Shown in pieces: positions 53,033-63,727 of a DNA stretch of 64,000 nucleotides; the first letter of the stretch is position 1, and the number at the start of each line of letters is the position of its first letter. The notes beneath the pieces are model-generated. The model was not told where the DNA came from, made no database searches, and was given only the letters and a program-made list of their open reading frames with translations. Origin of the DNA: Streptomyces sp. NRRL F-525 (lineage in GTDB: Bacteria; Actinomycetota; Actinomycetes; Streptomycetales; Streptomycetaceae); the NCBI RefSeq assembly GCF_000716605.1, contig NZ_JNXE01000040.1:30834-94833 (forward strand). The letters run 5' to 3'. The position numbers and the translations under genes were made by a program.

Positions 53033-53245
53033 ATGCGAGAGATCTTCGCGGGACTGCCGTGGTGGGTGAAGTGGGTCGCGGTGCCGGTCATCGCCCTGTT
53101 CGTGTTCGGCGGCCTCATAGCGACCGTCCTGCACTTCGTGATTGGGCTGCTCTTCAACGTGCTGATCTTTGTGGCGCTGGTCGGCGGACTGGTCTACATC
53201 GTGCGGAAGTTCACGTCGAGTTCCTCCTCACGCAGCGACTGGTGA
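53033..53245 (+). CDS. Small membrane protein (DUF5326-like)
   Basis: 70 residues from ATG at 53033 with GACGAGGA upstream. Two membrane segments: WVKWVAVPVIALFVFGGLIATVLHFV and LLFNVLIFVALVGGLVYIV, with a basic/Ser-rich tail. It resembles the DUF5326 family of short streptomycete membrane proteins of unknown function. The DUF assignment is from memory. Confidence 0.7.
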   Translation: MREIFAGLPWWVKWVAVPVIALFVFGGLIATVLHFVIGLLFNVLIFVALVGGLVYIVRKFTSSSSSRSDW

Positions 53246-53444
53246 GGTCCTGCTGGGGCGACCGGTGATCGGTAACAGGAATCACCGGTTCCCTCGGGTG
53301 GGGGAAGTTTCCCGGACGGGCCGTCCGCGGGCGGTGGCGGGCGGTTAAAGTCCGGAATTCGACGCGGGGACGAACCCCGCGGGCGGCGCACCCCCTCCCC
53401 GTGTTCCCCGCACGGGCTGCCCCCTCGCGCTCCGGGAGTGACCC

Positions 53445-54605
53445 TTGGCCACGGTTGACACCGCACCCGTAGAACCACCCGCACACTCGACGCCGGCCGT
53501 CCCGCCCGCCTGGCCGCGCTCCGTGGCGATCCCCGCACAGCTACATCCTGTGGCGACCCCGGCTCAGCTGCGTCCCGTGGTGGCCCCCGCGCAGACGGGC
53601 TGCGTGGCGACCCCGGAGCAGCTACGCCCGGTGGCGGACGCCCTGCCCCTACGACCGGTGGCCGACGCCCTGCCGCTACGACCGGTGGCGGACGCCGCGC
53701 CGCCACGACCCGCAACAGACGCCCCGCCGCTACGACCCGTGACAGCCCCCGCGCGGCCACGGCCCACGACAACTCCCGCGCGATCCCGCCCCGTCGCGTC
53801 CCCGCCGCAGCAGCGCTCCGCCGCGACCGTCGCCGAGGCCGCCGATCCGCAGCCGTCCGCGGCCACCCTCATCGGCTCCGTCCAGCGGGCCATGCGCCTG
53901 CTGGAGTCCGTCGCCGGGCACGAACACGGCGCCCCCGCCAAGCAGTTGGCCCGCGAGACCGGCCTCGCCCTGCCCACGGCGTACCACCTGCTGCGCACCC
54001 TCGTGCACGAGGGATACCTCCGGCGCGACAAGGGGCTGTTCTTCCTCGGGGAGGCGGCCGAGCGGCTGGGCAGCAGCGGGGCGCAGGAGAAACGTCGCAG
54101 CACGATCGTCGACGCGTTGGCGCAGTGGCGGGATTTGATCGGCGCTCCGGTGTACTACGCGATGTACCGCGACGGCGAGATCGAGGTGCTGTGCGTCTCC
54201 GACACCCCCGGCAATCCGGCGGTCGAGGAGTGGGCGGACTTCCGTGAGACGGGGCACGCGCACGCGATCGGCCAGTGTCTGCTGGCCCAGTTGGACGAGG
54301 ACGTCCGCCGTGACCACCTCGACCGCTACCCCGTGCGGTCCCTCACGCCGTACACGGTGCGTGACGGTCACGCCCTGGTGCGGCGGCTGGACCGGATGCG
54401 GCGGACGGAGCTGGTGGTGGAGCGTCAGGAGTACGCGCTGGGCACGGTCTGCGCGGCGATTCCGATCACCCTCGGCGCCACGGCCGCCACGATGGCGATC
54501 TCCCTGCCCTCGCACCAGGCCGATCGACTGCCGGGCGCGGCGCGGCAGTTGCAGGCCGAGGTCGGCAGGCTTCTGGGGTCGCTCGCGCTCTCTATCAGTA
54601 TCTGA
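53445..54605 (+). CDS. ssgR: IclR-family regulator SsgR with repetitive N-terminal extension
   Basis: 386 residues from TTG at 53445 (GGGAG upstream). The first 130 residues are Pro/Ala-rich with a roughly 9-residue repeat (RPVADALPL-type, residues about 60-100). The IclR winged helix follows near residues 137-200 (SVQRAMRLLESVAGHEHGAPAKQLARETGLALPTAYHLLRTLVHEGYLRRD), then a GAF-like effector domain with CAAIPITLGATAATMAISLP at the end. It precedes ssgA by about 100 bases. In Streptomyces, SsgR activates ssgA and the S. coelicolor protein is much shorter (about 241 residues), so this extension is a distinguishing feature. Confidence 0.9.
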   Translation: MATVDTAPVEPPAHSTPAVPPAWPRSVAIPAQLHPVATPAQLRPVVAPAQTGCVATPEQLRPVADALPLRPVADALPLRPVADAAPPRPATDAPPLRPVTAPARPRPTTTPARSRPVASPPQQRSAATVAEAADPQPSAATLIGSVQRAMRLLESVAGHEHGAPAKQLARETGLALPTAYHLLRTLVHEGYLRRDKGLFFLGEAAERLGSSGAQEKRRSTIVDALAQWRDLIGAPVYYAMYRDGEIEVLCVSDTPGNPAVEEWADFRETGHAHAIGQCLLAQLDEDVRRDHLDRYPVRSLTPYTVRDGHALVRRLDRMRRTELVVERQEYALGTVCAAIPITLGATAATMAISLPSHQADRLPGAARQLQAEVGRLLGSLALSISI

Positions 54606-54704
54606 AAACTTACTCCTTGTGATCTAACGTGTACGTTCAGCAATATTCCTTCAGTGTCACGGGGATCATTCCCGGCCAGGCGACGGCAGTTGACGGGATA
54701 GGCG

Positions 54705-55142
54705 ATGCGCGAGTCCGTACAGGCAGAGGTCATGATGAGCTTCCTCGTTTCCGAGGAGCTCTCCTTCCGTATCCCGGTCGAGCTGGGCTACGAGACGTCC
54801 GATCCGTACGCCGTGCGGCTGACCTTCCATTTGCCGGGCGACGCCCCGGTGACCTGGGCCTTCGGTCGCGAGCTGCTGATCGACGGCGTGGGCATGGCGT
54901 GCGGGGAGGGCGACGTGCGAATCGAGCCCGTCGACCCCGAGACGCTGGGCGAGGTGCTGATCCGGCTTCAGGTCGGCAGCGACCAGGCGCTGTTCCGCAC
55001 CGGCGCGGCCCCGCTCGTGGCGTTCCTCGACCGCACCGACCGGCTGGTTCCGCTCGGCCAGGAGGGCGCCCTCGCGGACTTCGACACCCACCTCGACGAG
55101 GCACTGGACCGCATCCTGGCGGAGGAGCAGAGCGCGGGGTGA
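54705..55142 (+). CDS. ssgA: SsgA, SALP-family sporulation and cell-division activator
   Basis: 145 residues from ATG at 54705 (MRESVQAEVMMSFLVSEEL); ATGs at 54732 and 54735, with GAGG upstream, would give the shorter 136/135-residue form. The SALP fold spans nearly the whole protein: ELSFRIPVELGYETSDPYAVRLTFHLPGDAPVTWAFGRELLIDG and IRLQVGSDQALFRTGAAPLVAFLDRTDRLVPLGQE. SsgA controls septum placement by recruiting SsgB/FtsZ in aerial hyphae. It is directly downstream of its activator gene ssgR. It ends in LAEEQSAG, as in known SsgA. Confidence 0.95.
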   Translation: MRESVQAEVMMSFLVSEELSFRIPVELGYETSDPYAVRLTFHLPGDAPVTWAFGRELLIDGVGMACGEGDVRIEPVDPETLGEVLIRLQVGSDQALFRTGAAPLVAFLDRTDRLVPLGQEGALADFDTHLDEALDRILAEEQSAG

Positions 55143-55354
55143 CGTGGCGTGGCGGCGGGGGGTCGGGAAGTTGGCGTAACGCTTCGCCGGGGCCTGGACT
55201 GGAGCCGCTGGAGGCGCCGTGAGCCCGGAAGGGCCCTGCGGAGTTCTGAAGGCCCCGTGTGAGCTTGAAGTCCCGGAGGCCCGGGGATCCGCAGTAACGC
55301 TTCTGCGTGGCTTCCTGGGGCGGTTCTCGCCGCCCACCGCGGTGCCGGCGGTGC

Positions 55355-56866
55355 TCAGTGCTTGCGGCGTCGGCCCTTACCGCCGCGCGCCGCTGCGGGC
55401 TTGGCGCTCGGCGCCGCCGTGGCCGCACCTGCCGTAGCCGCGCCCGCACCCGCCGGAACCGCCTCGGGTCCCGGTCGGTCCGCCGAGACGACCAGGGCCG
55501 CGAGGGCCGTGGTGACCGGTACCGACGCGACCAGGCCGATCGAACCCACCAACGTGCGCACGATCTCCTCGGCGACCAACTCGCTGTTGGCGACCGCCCC
55601 CACGCTGCTCTGCGCGATGGAGAAGAGCAGCAACAGGGGCAGTGCGGCACCCGCGTAGGCGAGGACGAGGGTGTTGACGACGGAGGCGATGTGGTCGCGG
55701 CCGATGCGGATGCCGGCGCGGTACAGCCCACGCCAGCCCATCGACGGGTTGGCCTCGTGCAGCTCCCAGACCGCCGAGGTCTGGGTGACCGTCACATCGT
55801 CGAGTACACCGAGCGAACCGATGATGACGCCGGCGAGCAGCAGACCGCTCATGTCGATCGACGGGTACAGCCCGTGGATCAGGCCGGTGTTGTCGTCCGT
55901 GTTGCCGGTCAGCGCGGCCCAGCCGATGAACACCGAGCCCAGGACGCCGATCAGCACCAGTGACATCAGGGTGCCGAGCACCGCCACCGACGTACGGGCC
56001 GACAGACCGTGGCACATGTACAGGGCGATGAGCATGATGGCGCTCGATCCGACCACCGCCACGATCAGCGGGTTCGAGCCGTGCAGGATCGCGGGCAGGA
56101 TGAAGAAGTTCAGGATCATGAAGCTGATGGCCAGCGCGATCAGCGCCATGACGCCGCGCAGCCGACCCACGACCACGACGGCCAGGGCGAAGATCCCGGC
56201 GAGCAGTGCCATCGGGAACTTACGGTTCACATCGGTGACCGAGTACTGCAGATCCCTGGGCGCCGAGGGTTCGTACGCGACCACGACCTTCTCGCCCTGA
56301 TGCAACTGCCGTGACTGGTCGGGCTGCACGATCTCCGTGAACGTACGGCCCTTGTCCTTGCCGGTGGAGACCGTGACCGTGGCCTTCTTGCAGGTGCCGG
56401 CGGCCTCCTGCGCGGCCGAGGAGCCCTCGGCGGTGGAGGTGTCGCCGGTCGAGCCGCCGCCCGAGGCGTTCACCGACGCGCAGCTCACGCTGACGACCTT
56501 GGTGACCGTCGCCTGCTGTGTCTGCCGGTCGAAGCCGACGCCGGTGCGCTTGTGCGACGGGGCGCCGCCGGGCCAGAGCACCACCATGCCGACTACGACC
56601 GCCACCGTGAACGGGATCAGGATCGCCGCGATGACTTTGCGCAGATGCCGGGAGACGGGGGCGGCGGGGCCGTGGCTGTGCGAGTGACCGTGCCCTCCAC
56701 CGCCTGCCCCGGAACTGTGTCCGCCGTCTCCACCCGGTCCGTGTCCACCGTCCCCACCCGAGCCGTGGTCGTGCCCGGAACCGGAGCCGTGGTCGTCGCC
56801 GGAACCATGGTCGTGGCCATGCGGCGGCCCGGTCGGCGGGTACGGGGGCTGCTGTGTCGTGGTCAC
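55355..56866 (-). CDS. YibE/F-family membrane protein with His-rich N-terminus
   Basis: 503 residues from GTG at 56866. The first 75 residues are Gly/His-rich (GHDHGSG, HGHSHSHG; about 12 His), which could bind metal ions. One membrane helix (LRKVIAAILIPFTVAVVVGMVVLW), an extracytoplasmic region of about 140 residues, then about seven further helices follow. The YibE/F signatures GLIHGLYPSIDMSGLLLAGVIIGSLGVLDDVTVTQTSAVWEL and IGRDHIASVVNTLVLAYAGAALPLLLLF are present. Function unknown; lactococcal relatives are predicted multi-pass transporters. A basic tail ends in RRRKH. Confidence 0.88.
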   Translation of the reverse strand: MTTTQQPPYPPTGPPHGHDHGSGDDHGSGSGHDHGSGGDGGHGPGGDGGHSSGAGGGGHGHSHSHGPAAPVSRHLRKVIAAILIPFTVAVVVGMVVLWPGGAPSHKRTGVGFDRQTQQATVTKVVSVSCASVNASGGGSTGDTSTAEGSSAAQEAAGTCKKATVTVSTGKDKGRTFTEIVQPDQSRQLHQGEKVVVAYEPSAPRDLQYSVTDVNRKFPMALLAGIFALAVVVVGRLRGVMALIALAISFMILNFFILPAILHGSNPLIVAVVGSSAIMLIALYMCHGLSARTSVAVLGTLMSLVLIGVLGSVFIGWAALTGNTDDNTGLIHGLYPSIDMSGLLLAGVIIGSLGVLDDVTVTQTSAVWELHEANPSMGWRGLYRAGIRIGRDHIASVVNTLVLAYAGAALPLLLLFSIAQSSVGAVANSELVAEEIVRTLVGSIGLVASVPVTTALAALVVSADRPGPEAVPAGAGAATAGAATAAPSAKPAAARGGKGRRRKH

Positions 56867-56999
56867 CGCCCGATCATCGCAAGAACGCCGGAGGCCCACT
56901 GTTCACCGCGCCACTTATGACGCTAGCGTGGAGGCACCTTTGCACACGCGGGAGCTCGGAGCACCGGGCTGAGAGGGCGCTGACCTTCGTCTCTGCGAT

Positions 57000-57013
57000 G
57001 TTTCACGGGAAAC
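57000..57013. promoter_or_regulatory. parS: parS-like site (one mismatch) inside the riboswitch
   Basis: GTTTCACGGGAAAC: the central T is G. In RNA, GAUGUUUC pairs with GAAACGUC (one wobble). Confidence 0.6.
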
Positions 57014-57032
57014 GTCACCTGAATCGAGTGAT

Positions 57033-57046
57033 GTTTCACATGAAAC
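57033..57046. promoter_or_regulatory. parS: parS-like site (one mismatch) inside the riboswitch
   Basis: GTTTCACATGAAAC: one central G-to-A change. In RNA, GAUGUUUC pairs perfectly with GAAACAUC. Confidence 0.6.
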
Positions 57047-57107
57047 ATCGGCTGACGGAAGCCGCTGCGTCGACCGCCGAACCTGTTACCGGGTAATGCC
57101 GGCGTAG

Positions 57108-58940
<1,833 letters not shown>

Positions 58941-58950
58941 CGACGACCGG

Positions 58951-60195
58951 CTAACTCTTGGTCGAACCCCCGGCGGGCTTGAGGCACAGCGCGTGGTCGA
59001 CGAGGGTGCCCGTCGCGCGGTTCAGGGCGGCCAGGTCGGGCTGTGCGGTGGTGGTCGTGATGGAGACCGTCACCGCGCGGCTGCCGTCCGCGCTCACCGC
59101 GGGGCGGGTGTTGACGCCCACGCCGTCGCCCTCGTGCGTGTAGTAGAAGCCGCCGCAGGACAGCGGGATCTTGCGGAGGCCGAGGCCGTAGGTGCCCTGG
59201 GGCAGCTCGGCCACGTCCTCCGGGTCGTCGGTGCGCTGGACGGTCTGCCGCATCTCGCGCCACTGCGCGGCGGGGAGCAGCCGGCCGTCGGCGAGGGCGC
59301 GGAAGAAGGTGTTCAGGTCGGCGGTGGTGCTCACCACACCGGAGTCGGCGGTGTGCTGGTAGCTGTGCTTGGTGACGTCGAGGCGCTTGCCGTCGGCGGT
59401 CGTCAGATACGCGTTCACATGCGGGTCGGGAAGGAACGGGTCGAGCCCGGGAATGGAGGTGTTCCGCAGTCCGAGCTTCGCGATGATCCGGTGCGCGACC
59501 AGATCCTGCCAGCTCGCGCCGCCGGCCTTCTCGGCGATCATCCCGGCCAGCAGGTAGTTGGTGTTGGAGTACGCCCAGCGGGTGGGCCCGCCCGGCTGGG
59601 GGACGAACACCGGCCGGTGCTTCATCGCCACCGCGACCAGGTCGGCCGTGGGGGTGGTGTTGTAGCGGTTCTCGTCGAAGTGGTTGATCAACTGGTCCTG
59701 GATCTCCGGGTCGTCGATGTAGTCGTACAGGCCGCTGGTCTGGCGGAGCAGGTCGCGGACGGTGATGCGGCTGCCGTCGTTGCCGTTGCCCGAGACGACC
59801 CCCGGCAGCCAGTGTTCGACGGTGTCGTCCAGCGACAGCCGCTTCTCCGCGACGAGTTGGAGGACGACGGTCGCCACGAACGTCTTCGTCGTGCTGGCCA
59901 CGCGGAAGTGGGCGTTCCAGGGGATCGGGGCCGTGGAGTCGGCCGTGCGGGTGCCGATGCGGGCCATGAGCGGCGGGCTGTTCGGTCCGTCGACCCTGGC
60001 CAGGACGTTCACGTCGCCGCCGCCGGCCTTCCGTACGGCTGCGAGGTCTTGGCGGAGTGTGTGCTCGGTGTAGGACGACGGCTTCGGCGCCGGGTGTTTG
60101 GCGGTGGCGGCGGTCGCGGCCAGGGGTGAGCCCAGGGCGAGGAGGGCTGCTGCCAGCGCGGCGGCGCCGGCTTTCTTCGGCGACGGCATCTGCAT
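58951..60195 (-). CDS. Exported beta-lactamase-fold serine hydrolase / D-alanyl-D-alanine carboxypeptidase-like
   Basis: 414 residues with a signal peptide (KKAGAAALAAALLALGSPLAATAATA, cleavage near residue 30). SxxK is STTK (residues 101-104) and YxN is YSN in RWAYSNTNYLLAG. The third motif reads THEGDGVG rather than a canonical HxG/KTG, a variant seen in the class C/R61 group. It most resembles the secreted DD-carboxypeptidase R61 branch of Streptomyces. It is convergent with thiC, only 10 bases apart, with no terminator. Confidence 0.88.
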   Translation of the reverse strand: MQMPSPKKAGAAALAAALLALGSPLAATAATAKHPAPKPSSYTEHTLRQDLAAVRKAGGGDVNVLARVDGPNSPPLMARIGTRTADSTAPIPWNAHFRVASTTKTFVATVVLQLVAEKRLSLDDTVEHWLPGVVSGNGNDGSRITVRDLLRQTSGLYDYIDDPEIQDQLINHFDENRYNTTPTADLVAVAMKHRPVFVPQPGGPTRWAYSNTNYLLAGMIAEKAGGASWQDLVAHRIIAKLGLRNTSIPGLDPFLPDPHVNAYLTTADGKRLDVTKHSYQHTADSGVVSTTADLNTFFRALADGRLLPAAQWREMRQTVQRTDDPEDVAELPQGTYGLGLRKIPLSCGGFYYTHEGDGVGVNTRPAVSADGSRAVTVSITTTTAQPDLAALNRATGTLVDHALCLKPAGGSTKS

Positions 60196-60400
60196 GTTCG
60201 TATCCCCCGGTGCTCCGGTTCCCGATCAGTGACGATCACCAGCCAACCGGATCCGTCGGCGCGAGGGGATGGGACTGTCCTCCGGATGAGGGGTGCACCT
60301 GGCCCCCGTACGAACTACGGGTTCACCCCCGTTGATTGGCTCTGCTCCAGGGGGTTGAGTTGTTTCGCAGCAGTGTTGTCGTGGGTTGGGGGACTGGGGG

Positions 60401-61417
60401 ATGGGGACCGTGATTCTTCTGCAGGTGACGGACGAGGCGCAGTCGTTGGCGTGGGACGGTGATGATCTGGTCGACGTCGTGGGTGGTCGGCGGTGGGGGC
60501 CTGACGGGGTGGAGCGCCAGGTCTCGGACGATCATGGGTATTCCTTCGACCGGAGTGTCAGCTCTCCGTCCGGCCGCTTCACCGTGGTCTACGACGAGCG
60601 GGGCACCGGGGCGCTGTTGCTGGAGGGCGATCGGCCGGTCCGTGAGCTGGAGCGCAGTGACGACTACGCCGAGGACTTCGACTATCCGGTCGCCCTCGGG
60701 GTGCTGCCGGACGGCCGTGAGGTGCTGGTGCACTGCCCGGACCAGTACGACCTCCTGGAGATCGAGGACGCGGAATCGGGAGAACGGCTCACGGTCGGCG
60801 ACCGTACGCGGAACGACGTCCTCCACTCGCGGCTGGCGGTGTCTCCGGGCGGGACTCATCTGCTGTCGGCGGGCTGGTTGTGGCATCCGTACGGGATCGC
60901 CGAAGTCTTCGACCTGGAACGGGCGTTGGGGGATCCCGCTGTGCTCGACGGCCGTGGTGTGCCGTCCTTCAACCCGGGCAACAGTTCCGAGGTGATCTCG
61001 GCCTGCTGGCTCGACGGTGACCGGGTGGCGGTGGCGACCGGGGAGGAGTTCGTCGACGAGGAGGACAGCACGGACTCCGAAAGCCTGGGGAAACGGCAGT
61101 TGGGCGTGTGGTCGCTCTCCGAGAAGCGGTGGATCCATCGCAACAGGGTCGACTTCCACATCGGCACGCTGATCCCGCGGGGTGACACGGCCGTCTCGCT
61201 GTACGGGCATCCCCGGCTGATCGACGTCACGACGGGAGCGTCGGTGGCGGAGTGGCCGGATGTGGAAGTGCCGTGCCGGGAGGGCAGTTACGGGGTGACG
61301 CACATCCCGACGCCCGTCGCGGCCCTGCATCCGGACGGCCGGCGGCTGGCTGTCGCGCAGGCGGAGAGCATCGCGGTCGTCGACCTTCCTGAGGAGGCAT
61401 CCCGAGAGGCGTCCTGA
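60401..61417 (+). CDS. Conserved hypothetical, WD40/beta-propeller-like repeat protein
   Basis: 338 residues from ATG at 60401 with GGGGGA upstream; a TTG at 60386 is possible. It has no signal peptide or membrane segment, and is acidic (many Asp/Glu). Repeated short blocks of the type SPSGRFTVVYDERGTGALLL, SPGGTHLLSAGW and HPDGRRLAVAQAESIAVVDL (G-R-x-L-A-V at the last blade) are typical of beta-propeller blades. No enzymatic motif is seen. I do not recognise a specific family. Confidence 0.65.
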   Translation: MGTVILLQVTDEAQSLAWDGDDLVDVVGGRRWGPDGVERQVSDDHGYSFDRSVSSPSGRFTVVYDERGTGALLLEGDRPVRELERSDDYAEDFDYPVALGVLPDGREVLVHCPDQYDLLEIEDAESGERLTVGDRTRNDVLHSRLAVSPGGTHLLSAGWLWHPYGIAEVFDLERALGDPAVLDGRGVPSFNPGNSSEVISACWLDGDRVAVATGEEFVDEEDSTDSESLGKRQLGVWSLSEKRWIHRNRVDFHIGTLIPRGDTAVSLYGHPRLIDVTTGASVAEWPDVEVPCREGSYGVTHIPTPVAALHPDGRRLAVAQAESIAVVDLPEEASREAS

Positions 61418-61534
61418 GAGAAGTCCTGGCAGGGCTTCCCGACAGGGCGTCCTGAGGGGGTTTGCTGTTCGATGAGCGCAGCACTCGGCCGCCCCTGTGA
61501 CCCGGTCGGCCGGTCACCCGGTGACCGGGGTGTT

Positions 61535-61568
61535 CGGCTTGCGCTCCCCTGGGTGGGGGCGCAAGCCG
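61535..61568. terminator. Bidirectional terminator between convergent genes
   Basis: 10-bp stem CGGCTTGCGC with its complement around a G/C-rich loop, between the propeller-like gene and the membrane protein gene. Confidence 0.65.
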
Positions 61569-61573
61569 AGGGG

Positions 61574-62428
61574 CTAGTCCGGCTGGTGGTCGGGCCCCCC
61601 GAAGTCCGGGCTGCTGAAGTCCGGGCTGGAGAAGCTCGGGCGGTGACCCGGCTCCGGGCCGTCGTCGGGGCTGGAGAAGCCGGGACGGTCGTAGCCGAGG
61701 TGCGGCATGCGACTCGGGGCCGTGGGTGTCGTACGGCGGAGGGTCGCCGTGCCCGGCGCCGCGAGCGCCTCCTGGAGGAACGGCAGGATGCCGCGTTCCA
61801 GAAGGGCGTCGTGCCAGGCCTCCCTGGCGCGGGCAACTTCGCCGCCCGACTCGCCGTAGGGGCCGGTGTCGGGTGAGGGCCTGTTGCGCAGGGCGGTGAG
61901 CAGCAGGCCGACGATGGCGACGAGGATCGCCGCGGCGGTCATGGCGCCGAACACCCAGCCGGCGGTGAGCATGGTCTTGGCGAACGCCGGTTCGGGGCTG
62001 AGCATCTTGAGGATGTAGCCCACGAGCAGGAATATCGCCGCGGCCGTGCCGGCGAGGACGGGGGTGAGGACGGCGGCTACGGCGATGGCGCCCGCACCCT
62101 CGGCCGCCTCCCCCAGGGTGGTGGCGAGCCCCATCGCGCCCACGCCGCCCGGCTCCGCGGAGTCGGTCTCGTGGACGGCCGACGGGGTGGACGACGCCGG
62201 TTGGCGCAGTTCCTCGCGGACCTTCACGTAGTGCTGGTACTCGGTCGCCGCGGCCGCCGTGATGAGCGCGGTGGCGTTCAGCGCCATGGTGCGCAGCTGT
62301 TCGGGGTTGAGCCGCTTGCCGACAGCGGCCAGTTCCGGGCGGGTAGGGGCGGAGCGCAGCGCCTCGTCGAGGATCCGCTCGTACTCCTGGCGGTCCTCGC
62401 TGTGCAGGTGCTGCGGAACGCTGTTCAT
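61574..62428 (-). CDS. Hypothetical membrane protein with cytoplasmic helical domain
   Basis: 284 residues from ATG at 62428 with GGGGGAT upstream; a second ATG 6 bases earlier (62434) is possible. The N-terminal 80 residues are helical and charged (QEYERILDEALRSAPTRPELAAVGKRLNPEQLRTMALNA). Two or three membrane segments lie at about 110-190 (AIAVAAVLTPVLAGTAAAIFLLVGYILKML and AGWVFGAMTAAAILVAIVGLLLTAL). The C-terminal region is disordered with repeated FSSPD. I recognise no family. Confidence 0.65.
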   Translation of the reverse strand: MNSVPQHLHSEDRQEYERILDEALRSAPTRPELAAVGKRLNPEQLRTMALNATALITAAAATEYQHYVKVREELRQPASSTPSAVHETDSAEPGGVGAMGLATTLGEAAEGAGAIAVAAVLTPVLAGTAAAIFLLVGYILKMLSPEPAFAKTMLTAGWVFGAMTAAAILVAIVGLLLTALRNRPSPDTGPYGESGGEVARAREAWHDALLERGILPFLQEALAAPGTATLRRTTPTAPSRMPHLGYDRPGFSSPDDGPEPGHRPSFSSPDFSSPDFGGPDHQPD

Positions 62429-62626
62429 GTGCATCCCCCGATGCTCCGTAGGGCTTGGGGCTCGCATGCCAACGAGCCGTCGGGCAGAAACGGAGGGGAG
62501 CCTGCTACGGATAAGCCGATGGTAGAGCGGCGACGGCACACGGTGACAGGGGGTTTCCAGAAATTGGCCCCTGGCCAGCGCTGTCGTCCGCCGGTCCTCC
62601 GGAGGGGACGCCTGCCCGATAAACGT

Positions 62627-63727
62627 TCAGATATCCAGGGGCAGTTGCTGGACCAGCAGTTTTCCGGCCATGGTCACTCCGCCGTCCATCGCGATGGCGA
62701 GTCCCTCGGCGTAGACGTGCGGTCCCTCGACCACGGGGCCGGCGCTGTCCTCGCCGTCCTCGGAGCCCACGTCGCCCAGGAGATAGGGGATCGGGCTGTG
62801 GCCGTGGACGATCCGGGTGCCGCCGTACATGTCGAGCAGGGAGCGGACGTGGTCGGCGCCGCCCTCGTCGCGGAAGGAGAAGCGCTTGGTGAACTTGCGG
62901 AACACGTCCCAGACCTCGTCCGCGTCATTGCGTGTGAGGGTCTCGCGGACGTTGTCGTTGACCGCCTCGATCGAGTCGCCGTAGTCGAGGTAGGCGGTGG
63001 TGTCGGAGTGGACGAGCAGGTGGCCGTCGACCTGCTCCATGGCGTCCAGCCGGGCCATCCACTGCAGGTGGACGTCCTGGAGGCGGTCCATGTCGGTCTT
63101 CTGGCCGCCGTTGAGCAGCCAGGCCGCCTGGAAGGTGGCGGTGCCCGCGCCGGAGTTGACGGGGGTGTCGCCGAACCGCTTCGCGCCGAGCAGCAGCAGC
63201 TCGTGATTGCCCATCAGGGCCTTGCAGTAGCCGCCGGCCGCGGCGGCCTCGGCGGACAGCCGCATGACGAGGTCGATCACGCCGATGCCGTCGGGTCCGC
63301 GGTCGGTGAAGTCGCCGAGGAACCAGAGCCGGGCGGTGCCGGCGCACCAGCTGCCGGCCGCGTCGATCAGGCCCTTCTCCCGCAGGGCGGCCACCAGTTC
63401 GTCCAGGTAGCCGTGCACATCCCCTACGACGAACAGCGGACCGGGGCCCTCCGTCTGCTGCGGGACGGCCGCCGACGCCGGGTCCACCGCGACCTGAACC
63501 GTGTCACCCCGACGGATGACGGGCAGATCGCGCTGCGTGGGCGTGTAGCCCTCCGGATAGACCTCGTCGAAGGCCTCGTCAAAGGCCTCCTCGTCGGGTC
63601 GTACGGCCTCGCCGGGCTGTGCGCTGTCGGCGTACGGACCGGTCTCGTGGACATACGCCGGTACCCGGAAGTCGCGCAACGTCGCCGTCCGCTCCGTCTC
63701 GGGTCCCTGACCGGCCCCCTGAGTCAT
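62627..63727 (-). CDS. Metallophosphoesterase (PP2A/calcineurin-like)
   Basis: 366 residues from ATG at 63727 with GGAGGGG upstream. All binding motifs are intact: GDVHGY (near residue 101), GDFTDRGPDG, GNHELLLL and VHGHSP, plus H in LLVHSDTT, which together coordinate the two metals. A leader of about 90 residues precedes the domain. This general type hydrolyses protein phosphates or dinucleoside tetraphosphates; the substrate is unknown. It is the last gene in the window on the minus strand; 63728-64000 holds nothing I can call. Confidence 0.9.
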   Translation of the reverse strand: MTQGAGQGPETERTATLRDFRVPAYVHETGPYADSAQPGEAVRPDEEAFDEAFDEVYPEGYTPTQRDLPVIRRGDTVQVAVDPASAAVPQQTEGPGPLFVVGDVHGYLDELVAALREKGLIDAAGSWCAGTARLWFLGDFTDRGPDGIGVIDLVMRLSAEAAAAGGYCKALMGNHELLLLGAKRFGDTPVNSGAGTATFQAAWLLNGGQKTDMDRLQDVHLQWMARLDAMEQVDGHLLVHSDTTAYLDYGDSIEAVNDNVRETLTRNDADEVWDVFRKFTKRFSFRDEGGADHVRSLLDMYGGTRIVHGHSPIPYLLGDVGSEDGEDSAGPVVEGPHVYAEGLAIAMDGGVTMAGKLLVQQLPLDI

